Source of the DNA: Pseudopedobacter beijingensis | GTDB taxonomy: Bacteria > Bacteroidota > Bacteroidia > Sphingobacteriales > Sphingobacteriaceae | Length of the DNA: 64,000 nt | Reading direction: 5' to 3' | Assembly (NCBI RefSeq): GCF_042678145.1 | Contig: NZ_JBHUDG010000048.1 | Span: forward strand, 1-64,000 | Shown here: positions 53,033 through 61,781 of the stretch, piece after piece | Position numbering within the stretch: position 1 is the stretch's first letter | Layout of the letters: each line of letters begins with the position of its first letter | Translations under genes and position numbers: made by a program | The notes under the pieces: model-generated | Database searches by the model: none | Told to the model about the DNA's origin: nothing | Seen by the model: the letters and a program-made list of their open reading frames with translations, nothing else

Positions 53033-53350
53033 ATGACTGAAAGAAATTCTATGACCACCTTGTCTGAAGTACTAAATAAACTCAAAAATGAAGGTTATAC
53101 GGTAGATTTCAACCTTAGTGAAAACTGTTTGGTATGTGCCGGAAATTCACTAAAAATTAACCCTGATGAATTTGTTGTCGATAGGCATTTCCGCTTTGAG
53201 GGCAATACAGATCCTGGAGATGAAGCCATTGTTTATGCAATATCTTCCGCAAAAAATAATATTAAAGGGGTATTGGTGAATGCTTACGGGATTTATAGTG
53301 ATGATATGACTGATGAAATGGTTAAGGCCTTATCTAAGAAAAACCCATAA
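53033..53350 (+). CDS. Small conserved cytoplasmic protein
   Basis: A 105-residue soluble protein: TLSEVLNKLKNEGYTVDFNLSENCLVC, a KINPDEFVVDRHFRFEG strand-turn, DPGDEAIVYAISS and GVLVNAYGIYSDDMTDEMVKAL. I recall near-identical Bacteroidetes proteins, sometimes labelled phosphoribosylpyrophosphate synthetase; the sequence is far too short and lacks the PRPP motif, so that label should not be used. Function is unknown. ATG-start options are at 53033 and Met7. A hairpin with a long T run follows at 53375-53410. Confidence 0.75.
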   Translation: MTERNSMTTLSEVLNKLKNEGYTVDFNLSENCLVCAGNSLKINPDEFVVDRHFRFEGNTDPGDEAIVYAISSAKNNIKGVLVNAYGIYSDDMTDEMVKALSKKNP

Positions 53351-53374
53351 GTATTATATATAAGGTTAAACAAG

Positions 53375-53411
53375 AAGAAGGCGTCTGGAAAGATTGCCTT
53401 CTTTTTTTTAT
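53375..53411 (+). terminator. Terminator of the 105-residue protein gene
   Basis: AAGAAGGC and GCCTTCTT arms with a 13-nt loop, followed by TTTTTTTAT. Confidence 0.8.
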
Positions 53412-53626
53412 AGCTATTTTTTTGATTTGGAGTTCTTGGGGGCTGTGGTATCATCAGGTGATTGATGTTTGCATTATCGACATTGTTCCTTACAATACTA
53501 TACTTTTTTATGCAGTCAAATGCTTATAAGCTTTGAATTGGTGTTGTTAACTAAAAGAGAATTAAATTGCATTTTATGGTGTTTGTTTTGTTTTCTTGTT
53601 TATATATTTGGAGCTATAAAAATATT

Positions 53627-54466
53627 ATGATGAATTATAAGTCTATTTTAACCTTTTTTTTGTTTTTATTATGCGTCTCTGTTACTTATGCGCAGGTAGA
53701 TACTTTATTTATAAATGGAGAAAGAATTCCGTGTAGCGTTAAAGAAGTTACAGCTGATGCGGTAAAGTTCTCTTATCCCGGAGAAGATTTACTCAATACT
53801 GTGTATAAAAATACAGTTCAGCAAATAAAATTCAAAAGCGGCCGTACGCAAACCTTTATAGAAGCTTCTTCTTATAAAAAAGTATCATCGGTAGATGATT
53901 ATGATAATGTTACCATGACTTCTGTAGAATCAGAAGTAAAAGGTTTATATAAATTAGGAGAGGTGAGTTCAAAAGCGAAAGGAACTACTACATTGTCAAA
54001 TCAGGAAAGAGTAAAAGAAAGAGCTTATAGGAAACTGAAAATCGAAGCCGCAATGTTGGGGGCAAATATTGTTTATCTGACCAATCAAAGAAGTGAGGGT
54101 AATAAATTTGGAGGTTACTATCAGTCAGGGTCTTCTGCAGAAACTAACCTAACAGGAGTTGCTTATACTAACCAGTTACCCAGTATTGAAGATTTTAAGA
54201 AATTAACAAATGGTAAGTCTGATTTTGTTGTAGTTGAAGAGACTAAAATGTGGTCTAGTGATAGCGATATGTCAAAATCTGCAATTAAAAAAGATTTTAA
54301 AGTATTGGATATCGTTAACGATAATGGTATTATTACTATTAATGGAGAGTTAAGTGGAGTAAAGAAATATTCTAAATTCAGATTAGTAGGATTTACCGCA
54401 GATTCTTTTAATATCTATTACAAAGATAAAAGCACTGTTTATAATTATAAAGTGCAGTTTAAATAA
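53627..54466 (+). CDS. Secreted protein of unknown function
   Basis: A 279-residue protein with a signal peptide (SILTFFLFLLCVSVTYAQ). The first mature segment VDTLFINGERIPCSVKEVTADAVKFSYPGEDLLNTVYKNTVQQIKFKSGRTQ has the strand-rich pattern seen at the start of many Bacteroidetes envelope proteins; after it comes a helix-rich AYRKLKIEAAMLGANIVYLTNQ region. No named family is recognised. An ATG-ATG pair at 53627/53630 is preferred to a TTG at 53567 because it gives a clean signal peptide. It converges on ssrA, with a shared terminator. Confidence 0.7.
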   Translation: MMNYKSILTFFLFLLCVSVTYAQVDTLFINGERIPCSVKEVTADAVKFSYPGEDLLNTVYKNTVQQIKFKSGRTQTFIEASSYKKVSSVDDYDNVTMTSVESEVKGLYKLGEVSSKAKGTTTLSNQERVKERAYRKLKIEAAMLGANIVYLTNQRSEGNKFGGYYQSGSSAETNLTGVAYTNQLPSIEDFKKLTNGKSDFVVVEETKMWSSDSDMSKSAIKKDFKVLDIVNDNGIITINGELSGVKKYSKFRLVGFTADSFNIYYKDKSTVYNYKVQFK

Positions 54467-54488
54467 AATAGAGCTAGTTTTTATAAAC

Positions 54489-54520
54489 AAAAAAGGTCGA
54501 GATTTCTCTCGACCTTTTCT
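54489..54520. terminator. Bidirectional terminator between the secreted protein gene and tmRNA
   Basis: AAAAGGTCGAGA and TCTCGACCTTTT pair perfectly around a four-base loop, with A and T tracts on both sides. It can serve both converging transcripts. Confidence 0.88.
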
Positions 54521-54530
54521 GTTTATAGTG

Positions 54531-54925
54531 TGGAGTCGGAGGGATTCGAACCCTCGTCCAAACATGGGATTAGTTGCGCTTTCTACATGCTTATTTTGTG
54601 TTTATTTGTCGGGATAAAGTTGGCCACAAACAGCCTGCATTAACCTTAGTTTCTAAAATTGTCGGGATACTATCGAAACATTTGTATCCTTATTCCAACA
54701 TTTCGGTGCTCCTGGTTCAGGTGTCGTTGGCTAGAACCCCTGAGGAACATCCTGCTTCCGCTACTGTAGCGAGACTAGGGCAAATCTTAAATCTTTAAGA
54801 TTAAGCAGCAAGAGCGTAATTATTTTCGCCTTTTATTGTTTAAGAACCCTGATTATAGTGATGTTTTCTCAATTCACTGCATGCTTACACACTTATCGTC
54901 CATCCTGTCAATTCCGGTCGACCCC
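54531..54925 (-). ncRNA. ssrA: Transfer-messenger RNA (tmRNA)
   Basis: Rescues ribosomes stalled on broken messages and tags the nascent chain for proteolysis. The 5' end GGGGTCGACC pairs with the 3' CGACTCC (7-bp acceptor stem including one G-U), and the T-arm GGACGAGGGTTCGAATCCCTC is classic. The 3' CCA is not fully encoded after the discriminator A. The tag frame (54801-54830) reads GENNYALAA-stop. Total length is 395 nt. It is transcribed alone on the minus strand. A 74-residue ORF on the opposite strand here is spurious. Confidence 0.95.
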
Positions 54926-54957
54926 GTTGTAATGCTTACACAAAGGTAAGCATTTTT

Positions 54958-56193
54958 CTATAAATGTACGTTAGTCAGTTTTTTATCTGACGCTAAAGTT
55001 CTGCCCGGATATACTTCTAAAGCCTTTTCAAGACAAATCATGGCATTAGTCAAATCTGTTTGATTAAGAACATAAGCCATCCTTACCTCATTTTCTCCCA
55101 CACCTTTTGTAGCATAAAAACCTGTAGCAGGTGCAAGCATAACGGTCTGGTTTTCATAAGAAAATTCTTCCAGCATCCATTTACAAAATCTATCCGCGTT
55201 GTCAATAGGTAATTTAGCTACTACATAAAATGCACCGCCCGGATTGGGGCAAAAAACACCTTCCATTTTATTAAGAGAGCTCACCAGAATATTTCTACGT
55301 TTCTCATATTCCTGGTTTACCTCTTTAAAATATTCATCAGGGGTATGAAGTGCAGCAGCCTCACCTGCAATTTGCTCTACCAATCCAGGACTTAGTCTGG
55401 CCTGAGCAAAACGCAGGGCAATTTCCATCACGGCTTTGTTCTTGGTAATAATGCACCCTAATCTGGCGCCACAGGCACTATAGCGTTTAGAAACGGTATC
55501 TATAATAATAACATGATCCTCCAATCCATCAAAATGCATAGGTGAAAGAAATTCTTTACCTTCATAGCAAAACTCTCGGTATGCTTCATCAGCAATAATA
55601 TAAAGATCGTGTTTTAAAGCAAGTTCTTTTAAATCCAAAAACTCTTGTCTGGAATATAAATATCCGGTTGGGTTATTTGGATTACAGATCATAATGGCTT
55701 TTGTTTTCGAAGTGATAGATTTCTCAAACTCGGCAATAGGAGGTAAGGCAAAACCGTTATCTATTACAGAAAGTATAGGTTTTACTACAGAATCACTCTG
55801 ACAAGCGTATGCATTATAGTTAGCATAAAACGGTTCTGGTATAATGACTTCGTCACCCTGATTAAGACAAGTCATTAAAGAAATAATAATAGCCTCAGAC
55901 CCCCCGGTTGTTACCAAAATATCTTCTGGTGTAATGTTGTATCCTAATTTGTTATAGTATTGGGCCAAAGCTTTTCTATAGGCGACAGTCCCCTCAGATG
56001 CGGTATAGGCCCATACTTTAAAGTCGATGTTTTTTATCGCATTTAACATAACGGCCGGTGTCTCAATATCGGGTTGACCGATATTCAGATGATAAACCTT
56101 CTTTCCTTCCGCTTTAGCTTTCTCGGCTAGCGGTGTGAGCTTCCTGATTGGCGAAGCTGGCATCTGTTTCCCTTTTTCAGATATCTTTGGCAT
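54958..56193 (-). CDS. Class I pyridoxal-phosphate aminotransferase
   Basis: A 411-residue fold-type I aminotransferase near the aspartate/aromatic aminotransferase group. Visible landmarks are KVYHLNIGQPDIETP, the phosphate-binding TGGSEAIIISLMTCL, the CNPNNPTGYLYS motif, YIIADEAYREFCY and the Schiff-base Lys in DTVSKRYSACGARLGC, with the terminal Arg in NEVRMAYVLN. Substrate within the amino acids cannot be fixed. The start MPKISEKGKQMPASPIRKLTP is typical of the family. It lies 33 bp downstream of ssrA's 5' end on the same strand and is separated from the DUF1573 gene by a terminator. Confidence 0.92.
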   Translation of the reverse strand: MPKISEKGKQMPASPIRKLTPLAEKAKAEGKKVYHLNIGQPDIETPAVMLNAIKNIDFKVWAYTASEGTVAYRKALAQYYNKLGYNITPEDILVTTGGSEAIIISLMTCLNQGDEVIIPEPFYANYNAYACQSDSVVKPILSVIDNGFALPPIAEFEKSITSKTKAIMICNPNNPTGYLYSRQEFLDLKELALKHDLYIIADEAYREFCYEGKEFLSPMHFDGLEDHVIIIDTVSKRYSACGARLGCIITKNKAVMEIALRFAQARLSPGLVEQIAGEAAALHTPDEYFKEVNQEYEKRRNILVSSLNKMEGVFCPNPGGAFYVVAKLPIDNADRFCKWMLEEFSYENQTVMLAPATGFYATKGVGENEVRMAYVLNQTDLTNAMICLEKALEVYPGRTLASDKKLTNVHL

Positions 56194-56256
56194 AATTCCA
56201 CAAAATTAGTGGTGTTTTTTAAATTGTTATTTAGTTTCAGAATGTATATATACAAA

Positions 56257-56294
56257 GAAAAGCCTTTTCTGAAATTACAGAGAAGGCTTTTCCT
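56257..56294 (-). terminator. Terminator of the DUF1573 gene
   Basis: GAAAAGCCTTTTCTG and AGAGAAGGCTTTTC arms (56257-56292) form a long stem with a short loop, just past the DUF1573 stop on the minus strand and just upstream of the aminotransferase gene. There are A/T tracts on both sides. Confidence 0.7.
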
Positions 56295-56314
56295 GAATTT
56301 TAATGCGTTAAATA

Positions 56315-56713
56315 CTAGTTGGCGGCTGCGCTAACAACCTCTCCCTTTATGTATAACATTTTTACAGGAGTTTTGGAATTGGACGTGATTTTAACAAACT
56401 TGTTAAAAGGAGCCAAAGCAGCAGCATTGTACGTTAATGTAATAGAACCAGATCCACCTTTTGGTACCGGAGTTCCTTGTTTAGGTTCAACATTAGGAAC
56501 CGTACAACCACAGGTAGACTCCACATTAGAAATAATTAAAGGCTCATTTCCAACATTGGTATATTTAAAAGTAAACGAAACCGGTTTCCCTTGAGGGATT
56601 TTTCCAAAATCATACGTTTCTTCTACAAATTTAAACTCTGCTTTATTGTCTTGCATAGCGGTAAAGCCAATGAAAGAAACAAGTATGGCAGCGATAAAAA
56701 ATAATTTTTTCAT
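56315..56713 (-). CDS. DUF1573 family periplasmic protein
   Basis: A 132-residue protein with a signal peptide (KLFFIAAILVSFIGFTA) and a single Ig-like DUF1573 domain: EETYDFGKIPQGKPVSFTFKYTN, PLIISNVESTCGCTVP with the characteristic Cys-Gly-Cys, and a final strand pair through MLYIKGEV. These proteins are abundant in Bacteroidetes envelopes; some appear beside secretion or cytochrome genes, but no biochemical function is set. The ATG at 56713 is used; upstream reading adds a non-signal leader. It is divergent from the E1 gene. Confidence 0.85.
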   Translation of the reverse strand: MKKLFFIAAILVSFIGFTAMQDNKAEFKFVEETYDFGKIPQGKPVSFTFKYTNVGNEPLIISNVESTCGCTVPNVEPKQGTPVPKGGSGSITLTYNAAALAPFNKFVKITSNSKTPVKMLYIKGEVVSAAAN

Positions 56714-56812
56714 AACCAAATTAAATTTATTCAAATGTAACAATCTCAAAAGATGTTCCAAATATTTTAGTGAAATAAGATTGTAAAATTCGACATACCC
56801 AATGATATTTCC

Positions 56813-56820
56813 TATTTTTG
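56813..56820 (+). promoter_or_regulatory. Candidate -7 element for the fused E1 gene
   Basis: TATTTTTG matches TAnnTTTG, 29 bp before the ATG. A -33 TTTG is not found at the expected distance. Confidence 0.35.
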
Positions 56821-56849
56821 AAACGAACGGACAGTAATATTAAGAGAGC

Positions 56850-59261
56850 ATGCAATACAAAGTAACCAATCAGTTTGATACTTCGGAATTGAGTTTTGAG
56901 GACTTTAAAGCGATTGTTATAAAAGATTATAAAATAGCATATGAGAGTCGTCAGGTAAGTTTGCAAGGCAGAAAAGAGGCGTTGACAGGAAAGGCGAAGT
57001 TCGGGATATTTGGAGATGGGAAAGAAGTAGCGCAAGTGGCCATGAGCAAAGCTTTTAGGAAGGGAGATTGGCGTTCGGGATATTATAGAGACCAGACCGT
57101 TATGTTTGCTACTGGGATGGCAACTATTAAAGAGTTTTTTGCCCAACTGTATGCAAATCCTGATATAGAAAAAGAGCCTCATTCTGGTGGAAGACAAATG
57201 AATGCACATTTTGTAAGCAGGTCCCTGAATGAAGACGGAAGCTGGAAGAATTTAACAGAAATGATGAATTCAGCTTCAGATATATCGCCAACAGCTATGC
57301 AAATGGCTCGTTTGGTCGGTCTGGCACAAGCATCAAAACTCTATCGGGAAAATCCGGAACTAAAAGAGTTTACCAATTTTTCTATCAATGGAAACGAGGT
57401 GGCTTTTGGGACCATAGGTAATGCCTCAACATCCGAAGGCCTGTTTTTTGAAGCGGTTAATGCCGCCGGTGTATTACAGATTCCTATGGCTATTTCTATC
57501 TGGGATGATGGTTATGGGATTTCTGTTCCTAATAAATACCAGACCACTAAAGAAGATATATCAGAAGTTCTTCAGGGTTTTCAGAGAACAAAAGACAAGC
57601 CGGGAATTGAGATTTTTAAAGTAAAAGGATGGGATTATGTAGCACTTTGCGAAACATACGAAACTGCTATAAAAATTTGCCGTGAAGAACATGTTCCTGT
57701 ACTGATACATGTTACAGAAATGACCCAGCCTCAGGGACATTCTACTTCCGGATCTCACGAAAGATATAAATCAAAAGAAAGACTGGAGTGGGAAAGAGAG
57801 TACGATTGTATCGCACAGATGAGAAAATGGATGCTCGAATCAGCTATCGGTACAGAGGAAGAGCTTACAGGATTAGAAGAGGAGATTAAACGGGAAGTCA
57901 AAGTAATTATTAGAGAGGCTTGGGTTGAGTTTATTGAAGAGGTAAAAAAAGAACGTAACCGTGCCATAGATTTATTGGAAGATTTAGGGCAGGAAATCCC
58001 TGAGATCAAAAAAATAGCTTTGATCTTTAAATCCGAAATAGAACCCTTACGAAAAGAAATATTTAATGCAGTACGTAAAGCTCTGCGAGTAGCTAGAAGC
58101 CATGAGTCTCAGGCTAAAGAAAATCTGAAGAGCTGGTACGAAGAGCAAAAACAAATCAATACAGAGCGTTATAACTCTGGACTTTTTTCAAACACAGCCA
58201 ATTCTCCTTTAAAGGTAGAACAGGTGAAGCCTGAATATTCTGAAAGTTCTAAAATGGTGGACGGTAAGGATGTTTTGAATGCTTGTTTTGAAGCAAACTT
58301 CGAGAAAAATCCATTGCTGGTAGCCTTTGGAGAAGATTTAGGGCTTATTGGTGATGTTAATCAGGGATTTGCCGGGTTACAGGCAAAGTTTGGAGAAATT
58401 CGTATATCCGATACGGGCATACGTGAAATGACCATTATGGGGCAAGGATTGGGATTAGCCTTAAGAGGATTCCGCCCAATTGCCGAAATTCAATACCTGG
58501 ATTATCTTTTATTTGGCTTAAATGTTTTAAGTGATGATTTGGCTACGCTAAGTTACCGTACAAAAATTGGACAGATTGCCCCTATGATTGTTCGTACAAG
58601 AGGACATAGGTTAGAAGGTATTTGGCACTCGGGCTCACCCATGGGCATGATGTTGGGGTCTTTAAGGGGGGTGCATTTATGTGTGCCCCGAAATATGACA
58701 CAGGCAGCAGGTATGTATAATACTTTATTGAAGGGCGATGAACCTGCGGTATTGGTAGAATCTTTAAATGGTTATCGTTTAAAAGAGAAACTACCTGATA
58801 ATATAGGCGAATTTACTGTGTCTTTAGGTGAGGTGGAAGTTTTATCTGAAGGGAAAGACGTTACCCTGGTTTCGTATGGCTCTGTATTGAAACAGGTAAT
58901 GGAAGCCGTAGAAGAATTAAAAGCAATGAACATTCATGTAGAGGTTTTAGATGCACAAACATTGATGCCTTTTGATATGGCAATGGATTGTGCTAAATCT
59001 CTTGAAAAAACGAATAAATTATTAGTAGTGGATGAGGATGTACCGGGAGGAGCTTCTGCTTATATTTTGCAAGATATTCTGGAAAGGCAAAAAGGTTATT
59101 ATTTGTTAGATGCACAACCCCAAACGTTGACAGCTAAAAGCCATCGTACCTCATATGGTTCTGATGGCGATTATTTTGGCAAGCCAAGTACAGATGATAT
59201 TATAGAAGCCGTTTATCAAATGATGAGCGAATCTAATCCTTCTCAATTCCCTCCATTGTAA
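56850..59261 (+). CDS. Fused alpha/beta E1 component of a 2-oxoacid dehydrogenase
   Basis: An 803-residue thiamine-diphosphate enzyme joining E1-alpha (about 1-450) to E1-beta (about 468-803), as in many Bacteroidetes; probably branched-chain 2-oxoacid or pyruvate decarboxylation with E2/E3 encoded elsewhere. The alpha part has FGDGKEVAQVAMSKAFRKGDWRSGYYRDQT and HFVSRSLN; the beta part has VAFGEDLGLIGDVNQGFAG and VLDAQTLMPFD. At the ThDP/Mg site the usual GDG...NN reads GNA (Asn191) ... DDG (Asp219/Asp220), a swapped pair of metal ligands. I believe this is common in the fused family; either way the binding geometry can be kept. The gene stands alone. Confidence 0.9.
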   Translation: MQYKVTNQFDTSELSFEDFKAIVIKDYKIAYESRQVSLQGRKEALTGKAKFGIFGDGKEVAQVAMSKAFRKGDWRSGYYRDQTVMFATGMATIKEFFAQLYANPDIEKEPHSGGRQMNAHFVSRSLNEDGSWKNLTEMMNSASDISPTAMQMARLVGLAQASKLYRENPELKEFTNFSINGNEVAFGTIGNASTSEGLFFEAVNAAGVLQIPMAISIWDDGYGISVPNKYQTTKEDISEVLQGFQRTKDKPGIEIFKVKGWDYVALCETYETAIKICREEHVPVLIHVTEMTQPQGHSTSGSHERYKSKERLEWEREYDCIAQMRKWMLESAIGTEEELTGLEEEIKREVKVIIREAWVEFIEEVKKERNRAIDLLEDLGQEIPEIKKIALIFKSEIEPLRKEIFNAVRKALRVARSHESQAKENLKSWYEEQKQINTERYNSGLFSNTANSPLKVEQVKPEYSESSKMVDGKDVLNACFEANFEKNPLLVAFGEDLGLIGDVNQGFAGLQAKFGEIRISDTGIREMTIMGQGLGLALRGFRPIAEIQYLDYLLFGLNVLSDDLATLSYRTKIGQIAPMIVRTRGHRLEGIWHSGSPMGMMLGSLRGVHLCVPRNMTQAAGMYNTLLKGDEPAVLVESLNGYRLKEKLPDNIGEFTVSLGEVEVLSEGKDVTLVSYGSVLKQVMEAVEELKAMNIHVEVLDAQTLMPFDMAMDCAKSLEKTNKLLVVDEDVPGGASAYILQDILERQKGYYLLDAQPQTLTAKSHRTSYGSDGDYFGKPSTDDIIEAVYQMMSESNPSQFPPL

Positions 59262-59283
59262 AAATAAGTTGGTGCTATAGCTT

Positions 59284-59967
59284 TTAAAAACTATAGTACC
59301 AACCTATATTTAACCAGCCTAAATGAGTACTGGTTTTTTGAGTTACTTCTTCCATTCTGTAATCAATACCAGCCTCTACTTTATTGCTGTCGTTGATATA
59401 ATAACCTAAAGAAGTTAAAGCTCTGATTTCTGTATCAAAAGTTTTTTTCTGTAAAGTTCCAAGTATCTCGCTGCTGAATTTCAGGTAAAACTCTTTAGGG
59501 TCAATGCTTTGTCCCTGTAAAGACTTATCAGTGCTTATTCGGTATCTAATTCTAAATCTGGGGTCGCTATGAGCAGAAAATGTTTGATCTGTTCTAAATC
59601 TATGTCCCAATCTTACCTTGTTTATATTTTGTATGATGGAGTATTGCTGTATCATTCTATGAGTAGTCTCTCCATCCTTTAACCTAATCAAATAGCCCAG
59701 GCCAACAGCATTTAAAGAATTTATTTTCTTAGATAGTACTAATTCTAGATCGCTGCGTTCATAATCGTATCCAAACAACATTTTTTCATTCGTTTGGCCC
59801 TGATAGAATATCTGTCTGGTTTCTAACTTCGCGTTCAGTTTATAGTTTTTTTGCAAAGACACATCGCTATTCAATTGCGATAGTATGCCTAGTTTATAGT
59901 CGTTTTGCGCCATAACCTGCTGCACCATAAAAAAGGCGCATATAACTAACGAAAAATAAATCTTCAT
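59284..59967 (-). CDS. DUF2490 family outer-membrane protein
   Basis: A 227-residue protein with a signal peptide (to MAQ) and regularly alternating amphipathic strands ending in an aromatic residue (LGWLNIGWYYSF), typical of a small outer-membrane beta barrel. The middle QQYSIIQNINKVRLGHRFRTDQTF matches the DUF2490 core. Function is not known. It begins one base after the preceding PepSY-like gene stop and is the last gene in a three-gene minus-strand cluster. Confidence 0.8.
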   Translation of the reverse strand: MKIYFSLVICAFFMVQQVMAQNDYKLGILSQLNSDVSLQKNYKLNAKLETRQIFYQGQTNEKMLFGYDYERSDLELVLSKKINSLNAVGLGYLIRLKDGETTHRMIQQYSIIQNINKVRLGHRFRTDQTFSAHSDPRFRIRYRISTDKSLQGQSIDPKEFYLKFSSEILGTLQKKTFDTEIRALTSLGYYINDSNKVEAGIDYRMEEVTQKTSTHLGWLNIGWYYSF

Positions 59968-59968
59968 T

Positions 59969-60553
59969 TTAAAAAATAAGGTTATTGGGGTTTCTTTGGA
60001 TAATGGTGTATTCTTTTAATAACTCTCCTTTTGAGCTGAACAAAAATTCATAAAACTCAACTTGGGATTGATGCTTTCCTCTAACCTCAATTTCAAAGTT
60101 TGTTGTGAATTTTAAATCAGATACTTTTACTTTATCAATCAGCTTTTTTGTGGTGGTTTCGTCTGCCAACCATTGTACCTGTACCTTTTTTATAGAAAAA
60201 GAAGTGAATCTTTCCTTTAAATGGTTTTCTATTTTTAGACGGGCTTGATCAGGAATCTGATTAAAGCTGATAATATATTCTGTATCCAGGAGAGTCCCGT
60301 CTGTATTAAATTTTATGCTGTATAAATACCCTCCAAACCTTAGTTTTGCTTCTAAAAAATAGGTAGAGTTACCTTCTTCTTTATACCATTTTACCTTGGT
60401 GTCGGGAAAACATTCCTGTATAAAATCTACAGCCTGTTTGGGGACCATAGAGGCTTTTATCCGGTATTCCTTTTCTATCTTTTGCTGTGCAGAAGTTTGC
60501 AAACTCAAGGTTAAAGCAACCAGCAGGCAAAAGATTTTTATAGAGGTATTCAT
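59969..60553 (-). CDS. Secreted PepSY-like protein
   Basis: A 194-residue protein with a clear signal peptide (LLVALTLSLQTSAQ). The mature part has two helix-strand halves, IKASMVPKQAVDFIQECFPDTKVKWYKEE... followed by FLEAKLRFGGYLYSIKFNTDGTLLDTEY, and a second repeat ending FYEFLFSSKGELLKEYTII, as in PepSY-like/BLIP-fold proteins. I am not sure of the family. It lies between a Dabb gene 6 bp upstream and a DUF2490 gene, with which it probably forms one transcript. Confidence 0.65.
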   Translation of the reverse strand: MNTSIKIFCLLVALTLSLQTSAQQKIEKEYRIKASMVPKQAVDFIQECFPDTKVKWYKEEGNSTYFLEAKLRFGGYLYSIKFNTDGTLLDTEYIISFNQIPDQARLKIENHLKERFTSFSIKKVQVQWLADETTTKKLIDKVKVSDLKFTTNFEIEVRGKHQSQVEFYEFLFSSKGELLKEYTIIQRNPNNLIF

Positions 60554-60559
60554 GTTAGC

Positions 60560-60856
60560 TTATTGCGAATCGTATATTATAACTTTTTCGAAAAAAATCT
60601 TGAATTGATCAAGAAAGGCCAAATGTATAGCGTGTGTTTGGTAAACATCGTGTCCTGCCAAATCATCAAATGTAGTTAATAACGAAAAAGTATAGGTATT
60701 GTCAACTACAGCTCTTTCAATAGGGGCCGGCACTCCGATATGTATAGATGTGACAGTTTCTATATTTTTTAAAGATTCTAGGCCTTTTCTGAAGGCTGTT
60801 CTTTGTTCTCCCGAAGTTTCGGGTTTAAGCCAAAATAATACGTGATGTGTTAGCAT
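60560..60856 (-). CDS. Dabb-family (stress-responsive A/B barrel) protein
   Basis: A 98-residue single ferredoxin-like dimeric alpha/beta barrel domain: THHVLFWLKPETSGEQRTAFRKGLESL, GVPAPIERAVVDNTYTFSLLTTFDDLAGHDVY and HAIHLAFLDQFKIF. Plant and bacterial Dabb proteins are small cytoplasmic dimers with no agreed function; a few are olivetolic-acid-cyclase-like enzymes. It is the first gene of the Dabb-PepSY-DUF2490 cluster. Confidence 0.9.
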   Translation of the reverse strand: MLTHHVLFWLKPETSGEQRTAFRKGLESLKNIETVTSIHIGVPAPIERAVVDNTYTFSLLTTFDDLAGHDVYQTHAIHLAFLDQFKIFFEKVIIYDSQ

Positions 60857-61285
60857 GTCTTTAAATTGTAATTTGATATTTCAAAGATAACTATTCTGCA
60901 TGCAACAATAATGGTTAATTGTCATGACATTATACTAAGCGTTTTAGATACTTTTTATATTGCTTAGATAAGGTTATATTTATGGGAAATCTATTATTGA
61001 AGATTAATTGTTATTGGTGATATGATTAGCTTTAATGGTTTTTTAGAGTATTTAGCAACGGTTATTTCTAATGCTTTTTTATTTTACGATAGATTTAATC
61101 GTTTTAATTTTCCAACCGAGTATTCTTATCAGATAGCGTGTAAGGATTTTATACGTTAAGCCCCGGTTTTCCAAGATCGGGGGAAGTTCAGATTTTTAGA
61201 GAGGTATATAGGTGGCGTACTTACGTATAGCTACGGATTTAATGTGCTTTCAATTGTTTAATCATTTAAAATAATCAAAATTGTT
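60857..61285. other. Gene-free gap between divergent transcription units
   Basis: No gene or repeat family member recognised. It is AT-rich and must hold promoters for the Dabb cluster (minus) and the GreA/Rnk-like gene (plus). A short CCCCG/CGGGG stem at 61161-61182 is the only visible structure. Confidence 0.5.
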
Positions 61286-61672
61286 ATGGAAAACGTAGAA
61301 TTGAAATTATCCAAAGGTGTTTACAGTATGTTGAAGGACTATTTGAAGTCTAACGTAAACAAGATGTCTGATTTTAACAAGCAAAAATTAACCAATGAAC
61401 TAGGTGTTGCAGAGGTGCTTACAGAAAAAAGTATTCCGGAAGGCTTCGTTTCTGTGAATACGAAGTTGAAGGTGGTAGAAGAAGAGTCGGGAAAGGAGCT
61501 TGAATTTACGCTGGTAGAACCCAAAAAAGCGAAACAAAGCATTAATAAAATATCGGTATTATCTCCAATAGGAGTAGCACTTTTAGGATATAAAGTAGGA
61601 GATAAGGTTTCCTGGGAAATGCCGGATGGTATTAGAAATTATGCTATAAAAGAAGCCTCTTTTGTGAATTAA
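61286..61672 (+). CDS. GreA/GreB-family Rnk-like transcription factor
   Basis: A 128-residue protein resembling Rnk: a short N-terminal helical region instead of the GreA coiled coil, then the FKBP-like C-terminal domain with FVSVNTKLKVVEEESGKELEFTLVEP and KISVLSPIGVALLGYKVGDKVSWEMPDG. Rnk-like proteins bind RNA polymerase near the secondary channel without cleaving transcripts. Effects on transcription here are inferred from the family. It stands alone, converging on the M3 peptidase gene. Confidence 0.85.
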   Translation: MENVELKLSKGVYSMLKDYLKSNVNKMSDFNKQKLTNELGVAEVLTEKSIPEGFVSVNTKLKVVEEESGKELEFTLVEPKKAKQSINKISVLSPIGVALLGYKVGDKVSWEMPDGIRNYAIKEASFVN

Positions 61673-61702
61673 CAGGCGGTAGGTTAATTTTTACAGAAAG
61701 AA

Positions 61703-61758
61703 GTAAGCGGAGTCGAAATGCATGATGAATAATATAGCAACTTCGACTTCGCTTATTT
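61703..61758. terminator. Hairpin between convergent genes made of the GCGGAGTCGAA motif
   Basis: TAAGCGGAGTCGAA (61703-61716) and TTCGACTTCGCTTA (61742-61755) pair around a 25-nt loop and are followed by TTTTATTTTAG. The arms are the same motif as in the dispersed repeats at 140-245 and about 17800. Confidence 0.6.
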
Positions 61759-61781
61759 TATTTTAGTGATGGTGTTTTATT

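Noticed and set aside
53033..53350. PRPP synthetase assignment
   Set aside because: The protein has 105 residues and no PRPP-binding motif, so that label cannot be supported.
54574..54798. 74-residue ORF on the plus strand
   Set aside because: It lies wholly inside the tmRNA gene on the opposite strand and has no recognisable protein features.
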